DNA of 22,763 nucleotides from an uncultured Oscillospiraceae bacterium (GCA_900754965.1 CAAEEO010000015.1:1-22763), one strand, 5' to 3'; positions 6,849 to 14,668 are shown, counted from the first letter of the stretch. A program made the numbers and translations. The notes: a model not told the origin generated them from the letters alone.

Positions 6849-7709
6849 ATGTTCGAAGAAATTGTTTTGGATGCCTTGAAGGATGCGTTCCTGCTGATTC
6901 CGGTGCTGTTTTTGACATATCTGGCACTGGAGGCCATCGAGGCCCATGCCAGTGAGAAAATGACCACGATGGTGGGGCATACCCGCTGGTATGACCCAAT
7001 CTTGGGCGCTGTGTTGGGCGTGGTGCCGGAGTGCGGATTTTCTGCCGCTGCGGCCAGCCTGTTTTCCGGCGGGACGCTGACCATCGGCACCCTGGTGGCG
7101 GTGTTCCTGGCCACCAGTGATGAGATGCTGCCGGTGCTGCTGTCCGAGAAAGTGGGATTGAACCTCATTTTGCGGATACTGGCGGTGAAAATTGCCATAG
7201 CGGCCGTTGCGGGTCTGCTGCTGAATGCTTTTTTTGCCCGGAGAAATCGAAATGCCCGGCAGGCGGCGGAAGACCGAATCGAAGAGCTGTGTGAGAACAG
7301 CCACTGTGCCTGTACGGAACATCATGGAATCGTGAAACCGGCCCTGATCCACACGGCGGAGATCGTGGTGTTTGTGCTGATTGTGAATCTGGTGCTGAAC
7401 ACGCTGATTCACATGGGCGGCGAGGAACTGCTGGCCAGTCTCGCTGTGGAAAATCCGGTGCTTGCCTGCCTGGTGACGGCATTGGTGGGACTGATTCCCA
7501 ACTGCGCGGTGTCCGTGGCCATGACGGAGCTGTACTTGAATGGCGTTCTGACCGTTGGCGCAATGATGGCCGGACTGCTGTCCGGTTCCGGTGTGGGTCT
7601 TCTGGTGCTGTTCCGGACCAACCGCCGGGGCAAGGAGAACCTGATCGTCCTGGTTTGTGTGTACATCTTCGGCGTACTGGGCGGATTGCTGTCCGGTTTG
7701 CTGCTGTAA
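6849..7709 (+). CDS. Putative heavy-metal / manganese exporter (ArsP_2-like, 10TM family)
   Basis: 286 residues and almost wholly hydrophobic, in two halves. Each half has a conserved polar signature: PECGFSAAAASLFSGG (about 58-73) and GLIPNCAVSVAMTELY (about 217-232). These Pro-X-Cys motifs repeat as expected for the putative heavy-metal exporter family annotated as ArsP_2, arsenic efflux or putative manganese transporter. The central loop between the halves is charged and carries ELCENSHCACTEHHG, a Cys/His cluster suited to metal sensing or handling. The start follows GGAGG. It is followed 21 nt later by an HdeD-like gene, likely co-transcribed. Substrate is unknown; the family assignment rests on motifs and topology. 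Confidence 0.75.
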   Translation: MFEEIVLDALKDAFLLIPVLFLTYLALEAIEAHASEKMTTMVGHTRWYDPILGAVLGVVPECGFSAAAASLFSGGTLTIGTLVAVFLATSDEMLPVLLSEKVGLNLILRILAVKIAIAAVAGLLLNAFFARRNRNARQAAEDRIEELCENSHCACTEHHGIVKPALIHTAEIVVFVLIVNLVLNTLIHMGGEELLASLAVENPVLACLVTALVGLIPNCAVSVAMTELYLNGVLTVGAMMAGLLSGSGVGLLVLFRTNRRGKENLIVLVCVYIFGVLGGLLSGLLL

Positions 7710-7730
7710 AAAACGGAGAGGAGCGGTCTT

Positions 7731-8360
7731 ATGGAAACATTGAAAAATCTGATCCGCAGTGTGAAGATTCGCTTGGTGTTGCTGGCTCTGCTGGCCATTG
7801 CGGCGGGGGCGCTGTTTGTGGCCCGGCCGGGTACCTCCGGCACCATGATCTGCTACATGGTGGGGGCAGTGCTGTGTATTTTCGGACTGACGCGGCTGGT
7901 GTCTTACTGGCTGACGGAACGGGGAGACAGTTTTGGTTCCTTCGGTCTGGTGCAGGGCGCGGCGCTGCTGTTGTGCGGCGGCTATGTTCTGTTCCGTCCG
8001 GAAGTGCTGTATGGAATCTTGACCACAGCCTGCGCCATTTTCCTAATCGTAGATGGCGTGATGAAACTTCAGTATGCTGCTGACCTGCACCGGATGCAGG
8101 CCCGGGGTTGGTGGTCTGTATTGGCAGTGGCGCTGCTGATGATCGTGCTGGGTTCCGTGATCCTCTTCAATCCCTTTGGCACCATGGTCACGCTGATGAC
8201 CTTCCTGGGTGCGGTGCTGATTGCAGATGGTGTGCTGGATATCGCTGCCATCCTGTATGTGCACATTGTGTCCAAGCGGGTGAAGAAAGCATTGGAAGAG
8301 GCCATGTCCGCGGCGGAGGCCGTGGAAACAGACTGCGAACAGCAGGAAGATCGTTCTTAA
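7731..8360 (+). CDS. HdeD/DUF308-family membrane protein
   Basis: 209 residues with about six predicted membrane helices arranged as repeated hairpins (for example LVLLALLAIAAGALFVARP, YMVGAVLCIFGLTRLVSYW, LAVALLMIVLGSVILFNPF). Phe/Arg-Pro turns (ARPGTSGTM, FRPEVLYGIL, FNPFGTMVTL) follow alternate helices, which is typical of the DUF308 repeat seen in the acid-resistance protein HdeD. The last 35 residues are a charged cytoplasmic tail (KKALEEAMSAAEAVETDCEQQ). Function in Firmicutes is not established. It lies 21 nt after the exporter with GGAGAGGAG before the ATG, so both are probably one operon ended by the hairpin at 8381. Confidence 0.8.
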   Translation: METLKNLIRSVKIRLVLLALLAIAAGALFVARPGTSGTMICYMVGAVLCIFGLTRLVSYWLTERGDSFGSFGLVQGAALLLCGGYVLFRPEVLYGILTTACAIFLIVDGVMKLQYAADLHRMQARGWWSVLAVALLMIVLGSVILFNPFGTMVTLMTFLGAVLIADGVLDIAAILYVHIVSKRVKKALEEAMSAAEAVETDCEQQEDRS

Positions 8361-8380
8361 AACGGAGAAAAATTGAGAAA

Positions 8381-8414
8381 TTTGAGCCGCCCGGCAACTG
8401 TCGGGCGGCTCAAA
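8381..8414 (+). terminator. Strong hairpin ending the exporter operon
   Basis: Perfect 13-bp stem TTTGAGCCGCCCG / CGGGCGGCTCAAA with 8-nt loop. The T tract after it is poor (CTGTCTTG), but stem strength and position 20 bp after the stop codon favour a terminator. Confidence 0.7.
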
Positions 8415-8419
8415 CTGTC

Positions 8420-8448
8420 TTGCGTTATAGAGTGCGTCATGGTAGGAT
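8420..8448 (+). promoter_or_regulatory. Sigma-A promoter for the WG/SLH protein
   Basis: TTGCGT (8420-8425), 17-bp spacer, TAGGAT (8443-8448), about 32 bp before the start codon. Confidence 0.65.
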
Positions 8449-8480
8449 AGAACCAAGATCCGGCGAATGGAGGATATAAC

Positions 8481-10340
8481 ATGAAAAAACGTTGGATAAG
8501 CGGGCTGATTGCTCTGGCAATGTGCATGACTTTGGCGGTGCCGGTGATGGCTGCGCCGGGAAAAGTAGAGACCATCAGCACCCCATCGATGAAAATTGAA
8601 CGCATTGTTGGCACAGATGGAGACAGCGCCGTGGTCTACCTGTCTAATATGGACACCTATGTGCAAAAAGGCGAGGAATTTAAGCAGGAATATGCCCTGA
8701 TCCAAGCGAACGGGAAGGTGACAGTGCCCTACGGCGAGTATGACTGGATGAGCCCGCCCCAATCCGGGGCAGTGACGGTGACCCGGGGCGGAAAGTATGG
8801 CCTGATCGACCTGAAAGGCAATGTTCTGGTACCTCTGGGGACTTATGAAACGCTGTCTGAACCGGAAAACGGGTATGTTCGCACTACAGCGACACGGGAT
8901 TATCGGATTACCCAGGGACTGATTGACACCTGGGGCAGGGAAGTAATCCCCACAGGAACTTACCAGTATGTGTCTATTCCGGCAGACGGACGGGTCGTGG
9001 TGCAGGACAGCACTTACCTGTACGGCGTAGTGGACCTGACAGGCCGGACGGTGGTGCCCTGTTCTCTGGAGCAGGTCTACGGCGGCTATGAGGACGGGCG
9101 GCTGATTTTCAGCCAGCTCAGCCGGGGCGTGGGCCTGATGGACACAGAGGGCAAGGTGATTTTTCAAAACAATCAGTACGGCGGTATTGACCGGGCAGGG
9201 GATGGATTCCGGGTCTATGACTACCTGGGGCAGGTCGCACTGCTCGACCGGGACGGCAATGTGCTGATTCCTTTTGGGGCGTATCAGTCCATCGGGGATT
9301 ACAGCTGCGGCCGCACGCTGGTGTATGACCGGGAGTACAACATGGGCATCCTGGATACGGGGATGAAAACCGTGGCGGAATTGGGAAAATATGGAAAAGG
9401 CGCCATGGACCGGTATGTGGATGGTCTTTTGCAGGTGGATCTGTTGGACCGGGATGGCATCCCGCTGCGGGCGGTGCTGCTGGATGTGAAGGGCAATGTG
9501 CTGAATTTCGGCAACAGCTATGACTTTGACAACAACTTCCAGTTGGACACCAGCACGATGCTTTTGGAGGCAATGCCGCTGGAAAATGGCACGGAGACGG
9601 GCAGTGGATATTTCCTGGTGGAATATCTGTATGCGGAAGACGGCGAGCGGGGGATCATCGACAGCCAGGGCAATGTGGTAATCGGCAAGGGCCGTTATCG
9701 GGATTATGTGCTGTCGGACACCAATGTGCTCTGGGCGCAGACCGGTACCCGGACCTGGACGGCGCTGCGTCTGCCGGAGAGCGGCCCGAACAAGGTCTAT
9801 TTGAAAGAATTGGAAACTAATAAGCCCCAGACCACCCGTTACACGGATGTGGCGGCAGACGCCTGGTTTGCCGGGGCGGTGGAATTTGTCAGCGCCCGGA
9901 ATGTGATGTCCGGCGTGGGGGACGGTCGGTTCGATCCCAACGGCACTACCAGCCGGGGCATGGTCATGACCATGTTGGCGCGGCTGGAGGGAGTGGATGT
10001 CACCCGCAGTGAACCGTGGTATCTGGAAGGGCAGAACTGGGCCATCGTGCAGGGCATTTCCGATGGCAGTGAACCCAACGGTACCGTCACCCGGGAACAG
10101 CTGATCTCCATGCTGTACCGCTATGCCCAGTGGAAGAACAAAAATGTGAAAACCAAGGTGGAACTGACGGATTACCTGGATGCCGGTATGGTCAGTGAGT
10201 ATGCTGTGCCTGCCATGAAGTGGGCAGTGGAAAAGGGCGTACTTCAGGGCAGCGGCAGTCGGCTGAATCCCACGGCGCCGGCCAGCCGGGCGGAAACCGC
10301 CATGATTTTCATGAACTTTTTGCAGAACATTATGAAGTAA
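8481..10340 (+). CDS. Secreted WG-repeat protein with C-terminal S-layer homology domains
   Basis: 619 residues. A signal peptide (MKKRWISGLIALAMCMTLAVPVMA, cleavage likely before APGK) is followed by about 400 residues of WG-like repeats, each a variant of Y-G-L-I-D-x-x-G-x-V-x-x-P-x-x-Y (KYGLIDLKGNVLVPLGTY, LYGVVDLTGRTVVP, QVALLDRDGNVLIPFGAY, ERGIIDSQGNVVIGKG). The C-terminal 165 residues hold three SLH units (YTDVAADAWFAGAVEFVSAR; the shorter SEPWYLEGQNWAIVQGI; LTDYLDAGMVSEYAVPAMKWAVEKG), with FDPNGTTSR and LNPTAPASR motifs. SLH domains bind pyruvylated secondary cell-wall polymers, so the protein is probably displayed on the surface with a beta-propeller-like head. The ligand is unknown. 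It has its own promoter; GGAGG precedes the ATG. Confidence 0.88.
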   Translation: MKKRWISGLIALAMCMTLAVPVMAAPGKVETISTPSMKIERIVGTDGDSAVVYLSNMDTYVQKGEEFKQEYALIQANGKVTVPYGEYDWMSPPQSGAVTVTRGGKYGLIDLKGNVLVPLGTYETLSEPENGYVRTTATRDYRITQGLIDTWGREVIPTGTYQYVSIPADGRVVVQDSTYLYGVVDLTGRTVVPCSLEQVYGGYEDGRLIFSQLSRGVGLMDTEGKVIFQNNQYGGIDRAGDGFRVYDYLGQVALLDRDGNVLIPFGAYQSIGDYSCGRTLVYDREYNMGILDTGMKTVAELGKYGKGAMDRYVDGLLQVDLLDRDGIPLRAVLLDVKGNVLNFGNSYDFDNNFQLDTSTMLLEAMPLENGTETGSGYFLVEYLYAEDGERGIIDSQGNVVIGKGRYRDYVLSDTNVLWAQTGTRTWTALRLPESGPNKVYLKELETNKPQTTRYTDVAADAWFAGAVEFVSARNVMSGVGDGRFDPNGTTSRGMVMTMLARLEGVDVTRSEPWYLEGQNWAIVQGISDGSEPNGTVTREQLISMLYRYAQWKNKNVKTKVELTDYLDAGMVSEYAVPAMKWAVEKGVLQGSGSRLNPTAPASRAETAMIFMNFLQNIMK

Positions 10341-10378
10341 TCCGGGATGCCCGGTGAAATCGAGAAAGGAATTTGACG

Positions 10379-11413
10379 ATGATCTATTTTCAGTGTGACT
10401 ATACCGAGGGCTGTCATCCCCGCATTTTGGAGCGCATGATGGCCACCAATATGGAACAGACACCGGGATACGGCCTGGACCCCCATTGTGATCGGGCCAG
10501 AGAACTGGTGAAAATGGCCTGCGGCACCCCTACGGCAGATGTGCATTTCCTGGTGGGCGGTACGCAGACCAACACCACCATCATCTCCTCTGTGCTGCGG
10601 CCCTATCAGGGCGTGCTCAGTGCAGATACCGGACATATCAATGGCCATGAGACCGGCGCCATCGAGGCCACCGGCCATAAAGTACTGGTGCTGCCCAATC
10701 AGGACGGAACCATTACCGGCGACCAGGTGCGTCAGTATTGCCGGAATCACTGGGCAGACAGCACCCATGAACATCTGGTGCAGCCCGGTATGGTGTATAT
10801 TTCTTTCCCCACGGAAAGCGGTACGCTGTATTCCAAGGCACAGCTGATGGATCTGTATGCTGCCTGCCAGGAATGGGAACTGCCCCTGATGATCGACGGC
10901 GCCCGGCTGGGATACGGCCTGATGAGCCCGGCCTGCGACCTGACGCTGTCGGAACTGGCGAATCTGTGCGATGTGTTTTACATTGGCGGTACCAAGTGCG
11001 GCGCGCTGTTCGGTGAGGCGGTGGTGATCCGCAACGAGGCGCTGAAACGGGATTTCCGGTATTCCATCAAGCGCCATGGCGGAATGCTGGCCAAGGGCCG
11101 GCTGTTGGGCATTCAGTTTGAAACGCTGTTTGAGGATGGTCTGTATTTTGAGATCTGCAAGCAGGCAGTGGACTATGCACTGGAGATTCGCGCTGCTTTT
11201 GAGGCCAGGGGCATTCCTATGGTGGGCAGTTCCCGGACCAATCAGCAGTTTGCGGAGCTGACGGCAGAACAGATGGCGGCCTTTGACGGCAAGTTCTGCT
11301 ATGAAGTCTGGGGGCCGGGCAGCCAAGGCCGGACGGTGGTGCGGTTCTGTACCAGTTGGGGCACTACCCGGGAAAATATGGATGCGCTGCTGGCAGTCAT
11401 CGCCAGATTGTAA
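10379..11413 (+). CDS. Threonine aldolase-family PLP enzyme (beta-eliminating lyase fold)
   Basis: 344 residues. The sequence shows the fold-type I PLP layout of low-specificity L-threonine aldolases: MIYFQCDYTEGCHPRIL at the N-terminus, FLVGGTQTNTTIISS (cofactor phosphate region), DTGHINGHETGAIEATGHK, LMIDGARLGYGL (Asp pairing with the pyridine N) and YIGGTKCGALFGEAVV with the Schiff-base Lys. Threonine aldolases cleave L-threonine or L-allo-threonine to glycine and acetaldehyde. Substrate is uncertain because several related lyases share these motifs. The ATG at 10379 is used; a TTG two codons earlier is less likely. AAGGA is the ribosome-binding site. It starts 38 nt after the SLH gene and may be read from the same transcript, though the functions look unrelated. 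Confidence 0.88.
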   Translation: MIYFQCDYTEGCHPRILERMMATNMEQTPGYGLDPHCDRARELVKMACGTPTADVHFLVGGTQTNTTIISSVLRPYQGVLSADTGHINGHETGAIEATGHKVLVLPNQDGTITGDQVRQYCRNHWADSTHEHLVQPGMVYISFPTESGTLYSKAQLMDLYAACQEWELPLMIDGARLGYGLMSPACDLTLSELANLCDVFYIGGTKCGALFGEAVVIRNEALKRDFRYSIKRHGGMLAKGRLLGIQFETLFEDGLYFEICKQAVDYALEIRAAFEARGIPMVGSSRTNQQFAELTAEQMAAFDGKFCYEVWGPGSQGRTVVRFCTSWGTTRENMDALLAVIARL

Positions 11414-11449
11414 GCAGGACGGCTATTGCATCGATGAAATATAAAACAA

Positions 11450-11487
11450 GGCCCGCCGGCTTTTGCCGGCGGGCCTTTCATTGTTTT
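11450..11487 (+). terminator. Bidirectional terminator between threonine aldolase and asparaginase
   Basis: Perfect 11-bp GC stem GGCCCGCCGGC / GCCGGCGGGCC with TTTT loop, followed by TTTCATTGTTTTTT. On the minus strand TTGTTTTAT follows. It serves both convergent genes. Confidence 0.92.
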
Positions 11488-11499
11488 TTGTTGGAGGAA

Positions 11500-12534
11500 T
11501 CAGGGGATAGGGTCCTCTTCTGTCAATTCTCCCCGGAGATCCCCTTCCATATAAGTTTTCATCTCTTCCTTGGGCAGCCCCAGACTGAAGAGATAATAGA
11601 ACTTGGTGAGGGCGGCTTCAGTGGTCATATCTTTGCCGTTGACGGCTCCAATCTCCTGCAGAGCCTTACTGGCGGCATAGGCCCCCAGACTCACTGTGCC
11701 CTGGGGGCACTGAGAACAGACGGCAATGATGGTGCCGCTGCGGTAAGCCTTGTCGATGATGGGCAGCAGACTGTCCCGGGCACTGGGGATATTTCCTGCT
11801 CCGAAGGTTTCCAGGACTACGCCCTTGAGTCGATCGGTCATGATCGGTTCAAACAGTTCGAACTGGATGCCGGGAAAGATTTTGATTACCCCCACGGGAA
11901 CATCCAGAAACGGATGAAACCGGAACGGTTCCGTTGGGGCCGGGCGCAGGGCGGAAGAGTGGTATTGAATCTGAATGCCTGCATGGGCCAGTGCCGGAGC
12001 GTTGGGGGACTCAAAAGCCAGCAGCTGGTCAGAGGAGCGTTTGGTACTCCGATTGCCGCGGAGCAGGACACCATTGAAGTAGATGCACACTTCCCGGACC
12101 CGTCCGGAGGCGGCAATGAGCAGCGCTGTCACCAGATTGTCCCGCCCGTCGCTGCGCAGTCGGCATAGGGGAATCTGGGAACCGGTGAAGATCACAGGCT
12201 TTGCCAGATTTTCCAGCATAAAGGACAGGGCGGAGGCGGAATAGGCCATGGTATCCGTGCCGTGAAGAATGACGAACCCGTCAAAGCGGTCGTAGAGCTG
12301 CGCCACGGCCTGTCCGATCTGATTCCATTCCTTCACGGCCATGTCTGAGGAATCCAGGAGCGGAGAAAATTCCACCAATTCCCATTCCGGCATCTCCGGA
12401 TGGCGCAGTTCCGGTAGTTCTTCCAGAATCTGCTGCAGGGTGTTGGCTGCAGGGATATACCCGCTGTCACTGGGAACCATGCCAATGGTACCACCAGTAT
12501 ATAAAATACAGACGCGGGGGCGTGAGATCCCCAT
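11500..12534 (-). CDS. ansA: L-asparaginase, type I (cytoplasmic)
   Basis: 344 residues, no signal peptide. It has both asparaginase active-site signatures: LYTGGTIGM (catalytic Thr13) and VILHGTDTMAYSASALSF (T93-D94), plus GSQIPLCRLRSDGRDN and LETFGAGNIP. It hydrolyses asparagine to aspartate and ammonia; absence of a signal peptide and the overall pattern indicate the low-affinity cytoplasmic type. AGGAGGAG precedes the ATG. It is the last of four minus-strand genes: WYL regulator, two YbjN-like proteins, then this gene 15 nt after the second, so it is probably under the WYL regulator's promoter. The glutamyl-tRNA amidotransferase GatD has similar motifs but a longer N-terminal domain that is absent here. 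Confidence 0.93.
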   Translation of the reverse strand: MGISRPRVCILYTGGTIGMVPSDSGYIPAANTLQQILEELPELRHPEMPEWELVEFSPLLDSSDMAVKEWNQIGQAVAQLYDRFDGFVILHGTDTMAYSASALSFMLENLAKPVIFTGSQIPLCRLRSDGRDNLVTALLIAASGRVREVCIYFNGVLLRGNRSTKRSSDQLLAFESPNAPALAHAGIQIQYHSSALRPAPTEPFRFHPFLDVPVGVIKIFPGIQFELFEPIMTDRLKGVVLETFGAGNIPSARDSLLPIIDKAYRSGTIIAVCSQCPQGTVSLGAYAASKALQEIGAVNGKDMTTEAALTKFYYLFSLGLPKEEMKTYMEGDLRGELTEEDPIP

Positions 12535-12549
12535 GGATGCTCCTCCTTT

Positions 12550-12957
12550 TTATGCCTCAAACAGGCGTTTTTCTACTTCGTAAACGTGTTGGCTGAAGTC
12601 GGCCAGTTGACGGAAACAGACTTCTGCCGGCAGTTCCTTGGTGACCCAGTCTGCCGCAGTGCAGACCTGATAGGTGCCGTTGGGCGTTTCCAATGCAAAG
12701 TGCTTGTACCAGCGTGTACCGGCATTGAGGGCATTGCACAGCCGGACGGCGGGCAGGTAGGCCTCTTCGGGCAACTCTGCCACCACGGCGCTGGCGGAAA
12801 CCATGTCGTCCTGGAATTCCACCATCACCGGCAGAGTTTCTGCCAGGTTTTGGGCATTGGGGACGGACAGCACCACCATGTTTTCGCCGTAAGTCTCATA
12901 GGCATCAAAGCCGCGGCGGTTCATTTCATTGATCAAATCATCCATCAGTAACAGCAT
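12550..12957 (-). CDS. YbjN-like small protein (second copy in operon)
   Basis: 135 residues, soluble and acidic. The core LPVMVEFQDDMVSASAVVAELPEEAYLPAVRLCNALNAGTRWYKHFAL has the pattern of the YbjN/sensory-transduction-regulator fold (two-strand start, helix with LCNALN, then a strand). The neighbouring upstream gene has the same core (PIYLGFHS, QVPETDLDAFTAQCNTLNTQYPWVKFAID), so I infer the two are paralogues. Such proteins resemble type III secretion chaperone-like folds and probably bind another protein; no enzymatic residues are evident. GGAGGAG lies 6-7 nt before the ATG. It sits 15 nt after its paralogue and 15 nt before ansA. Family call is by pattern only. Confidence 0.65.
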   Translation of the reverse strand: MLLLMDDLINEMNRRGFDAYETYGENMVVLSVPNAQNLAETLPVMVEFQDDMVSASAVVAELPEEAYLPAVRLCNALNAGTRWYKHFALETPNGTYQVCTAADWVTKELPAEVCFRQLADFSQHVYEVEKRLFEA

Positions 12958-12972
12958 CAGAAACTCCTCCTT

Positions 12973-13362
12973 TTAACCCAGCAGTGCCGGCAGATTGGAA
13001 CAGATGACCTGGAGCAGAGCGGTGAGCATACTCATCACATCTTCCGGATCTCCGGTGTACAGCAGAAGATCCAGTCCCGCGCACAGGTACCCCTCGTCGA
13101 TGGCGAATTTGACCCAGGGATACTGGGTGTTCAGGGTGTTGCACTGGGCGGTGAAGGCGTCCAGATCGGTTTCCGGTACCTGGAAAAGAATGGCGGTCAT
13201 TTCCAGATCCGTCTCGCTGTGAAAGCCCAGATAGATGGGGAACATGGGCTGCTGCTCGTCGTTGAGCACGGAGATCTCCAACTGCTGTTCCTGGATCTCC
13301 TGTACCTGCTCCATGCCAAACCGCTGGATGCAGGCGTTCTGTACGGTTTCAGATAGATTCAT
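12973..13362 (-). CDS. YbjN-like small protein (first copy in operon)
   Basis: 129 residues from MNLSETVQNACIQRFGMEQ. It shares with the next gene the stretch FPIYLGFHSETDLEMTAI, the helix AFTAQCNTLNTQYPWVKFAI and a hydrophobic C-terminal helix. The ATG overlaps the stop codon of the WYL regulator (ATGA) and a GGAGG lies 7 nt before it inside the regulator's end, so the two are translationally coupled. A much longer frame opens upstream to 14112 but that part lies wholly inside the regulator gene and is a shadow. The coupling suggests that this protein may bind or modulate the regulator; that is inference. Confidence 0.7.
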   Translation of the reverse strand: MNLSETVQNACIQRFGMEQVQEIQEQQLEISVLNDEQQPMFPIYLGFHSETDLEMTAILFQVPETDLDAFTAQCNTLNTQYPWVKFAIDEGYLCAGLDLLLYTGDPEDVMSMLTALLQVICSNLPALLG

Positions 13363-14366
13363 GGTGTTTCCTCCAAAGATTCTTGCAGGGCGAGGATGTC
13401 CTGCAGATACTGTACATAGCCGGCCCGGATGGATTCCGGGGACAGGATCTGTGCATTTGTCCCCTGCTGGGCCAGCCATTGATAAAGACCGATGTTGGCT
13501 GTGACATCCACCGTCACAGTAAAGTGGTCGCTGCCATCGTCTGCCATGACCACATGTTTTCCGAATTGGATGCGGATATCGTCCCGGATATAGTTGGAGC
13601 ACCGCAGACGCACGGCGGTGGGTTCTCCGGTCCACATATTCACATTCCGGCGCAGATAGGCGCCCACACTGAAATTCTGTCCGTGTTCCGGCAAGGTCTC
13701 CGGGTTCCGGGCAGGCTCCGTCAGGATTTCCGGATGGGCGATCATCTCCAGCTTGAAGTGGGTCAGATGCGTATGGGTGTCCGGGTTGCAGATCAGGAAA
13801 TACTGCCCGCGGGACAGCACCAGATAAAAGGGACTGACGGTGTAAATATGTCCGTCCCGCTTGAGCTGTTTGCGGTTCTGGGGACCGATTTCGTAGTATT
13901 GAAATCGGAGTTTGCGCCGATCCTTGATGGCGCGCAGCACCGTGTCGATTTTGATTTTGTTGGCGCTGTCGTCGGTTTTGATGTTCGGGTCTACATAAGC
14001 GGCGGCGGAAATGAGGGATTCGCCCTCCGCAGTGGCCAGACCCCGGAGTTTCCGCATCAGCTCCCGGGTGTCCTTTTCCGTGAGAAAAGGAGCCATTGCT
14101 ACGGCGTCGCACAGGATCTTCAGCTCATAGTCCTCGAACAGCTGATCGGTCATATACCAGCCTTTGTTGTGGTCGGCGCATTTGAGGATGGAATATCCGG
14201 CGTCCTCCAGACAGACGATGTCCCGGCTGATGGACTTGCGCTCGGCGGTGATGCCGCACTGTTCCAGTCGGGCGGCAATCTGGGTGGCGTTGAGCGGATG
14301 GTGTTCGTCTGTTTTCTTCATCATGTCCAGAATATAGAGCAATTTCAGCTTGCTGTTTTCGGCCAT
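13359..14366 (-). CDS. WYL-domain transcriptional regulator (DeoR-like HTH)
   Basis: 335 residues. The N-terminal winged helix (about 1-75; SKLKLLYILDMMKKT, NATQIAARL, ERKSISRDIVCLEDAG) is followed by a linker helix region and a WYL domain (about 150-230; RRKLRFQYYEIG, HIYTVSPFYLVLSRGQYFLIC), in which the name-giving W-Y-L reads F-Y-L. A C-terminal WCX-like extension follows to the end. WYL proteins sense ligands, often nucleic acids or nucleotides, and control transcription. The start MAENSKLKLL follows GAGGGGAAG; a longer frame to 14498 begins upstream of the predicted promoter and is rejected. It heads the YbjN/YbjN/ansA operon and may autoregulate. Confidence 0.88.
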   Translation of the reverse strand: MAENSKLKLLYILDMMKKTDEHHPLNATQIAARLEQCGITAERKSISRDIVCLEDAGYSILKCADHNKGWYMTDQLFEDYELKILCDAVAMAPFLTEKDTRELMRKLRGLATAEGESLISAAAYVDPNIKTDDSANKIKIDTVLRAIKDRRKLRFQYYEIGPQNRKQLKRDGHIYTVSPFYLVLSRGQYFLICNPDTHTHLTHFKLEMIAHPEILTEPARNPETLPEHGQNFSVGAYLRRNVNMWTGEPTAVRLRCSNYIRDDIRIQFGKHVVMADDGSDHFTVTVDVTANIGLYQWLAQQGTNAQILSPESIRAGYVQYLQDILALQESLEETP

Positions 14367-14391
14367 GGACTTCCCCTCGCTTTCTGCAATA

Positions 14392-14420
14392 GTTGTACCA
14401 TATTTGACGCATCTGCGCAA
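14392..14420 (-). promoter_or_regulatory. Sigma-A promoter for the WYL operon
   Basis: Minus strand TTGCGC (14415-14420), 17-bp spacer, TACAAC (14392-14397), 25 bp before the regulator's ATG. It diverges from the tRNA-Ser promoter 36 bp away. Confidence 0.7.
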
Positions 14421-14456
14421 GGAAAAAAGAAAAAATAGAAATTTGAAAAAATAGGC

Positions 14457-14485
14457 TTGACTTTTTGAAATATATCGTGTACAAT
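14457..14485 (+). promoter_or_regulatory. Sigma-A promoter for tRNA-Ser
   Basis: TTGACT (14457-14462), 17-bp spacer, TACAAT (14480-14485), about 44 bp before the mature tRNA 5' end. Confidence 0.8.
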
Positions 14486-14529
14486 AACATTCGCTCAATC
14501 GAATAGCAAAGAGCCATCGAACAAGCTAT

Positions 14530-14622
14530 GGAGAAGTCGCGTAGCCCGGTCGAGCGCGCACGATTGGAAATCGTGTATACCCCAAAAGGGTATCGAGGGT
14601 TCGAATCCCTCCTTCTCCGCCA
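14530..14622 (+). tRNA. tRNA-Ser (anticodon GGA)
   Basis: 93 nt including an encoded CCA. Acceptor arms GGAGAAG / CTTCTCC, discriminator G, anticodon stem CACGA / TCGTG with loop TTGGAAA (anticodon 14566-14568), a long class II variable arm ATACCC-CAAAA-GGGTAT, and T-loop GGTTCGAATCC. The long variable arm and GGA anticodon identify serine (UCC/UCU codons). It sits where the sequence changes from GC-rich core genes to mobile-type DNA; I see no second copy of its 3' end in the window. Confidence 0.97.
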
Positions 14623-14626
14623 AGAT

Positions 14627-14668
14627 AAGTTGACAGATTGCCGAAGTGGTAATCTGTCAACTTTTTTA
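14627..14668 (+). terminator. Terminator of tRNA-Ser
   Basis: Perfect 13-bp stem AAGTTGACAGATT / AATCTGTCAACTT with 11-nt loop, followed by TTTTATAATT. Confidence 0.92.

Noticed and set aside
8043..10463. 806-codon open frame on the minus strand opposite the WG/SLH gene
   Set aside because: Shadow of a GC-rich repeat gene: His/Pro/Gln-rich, no family motif, and the plus strand has signal peptide, WG repeats and SLH domains.
12973..14112. Long minus-strand open frame through the WYL regulator
   Set aside because: Only its last 129 codons (from 13362) form a plausible protein with a ribosome-binding site; the rest lies in the wrong frame of the regulator and reads as Arg/Pro-rich shadow sequence.
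14530..14622. tRNA-Ser 3' end as an attachment site duplicated in the window
   Set aside because: No second copy of the T-arm/acceptor sequence was found to 22763; a distal copy beyond the window cannot be excluded. Serine recombinases also seldom use tRNA genes.
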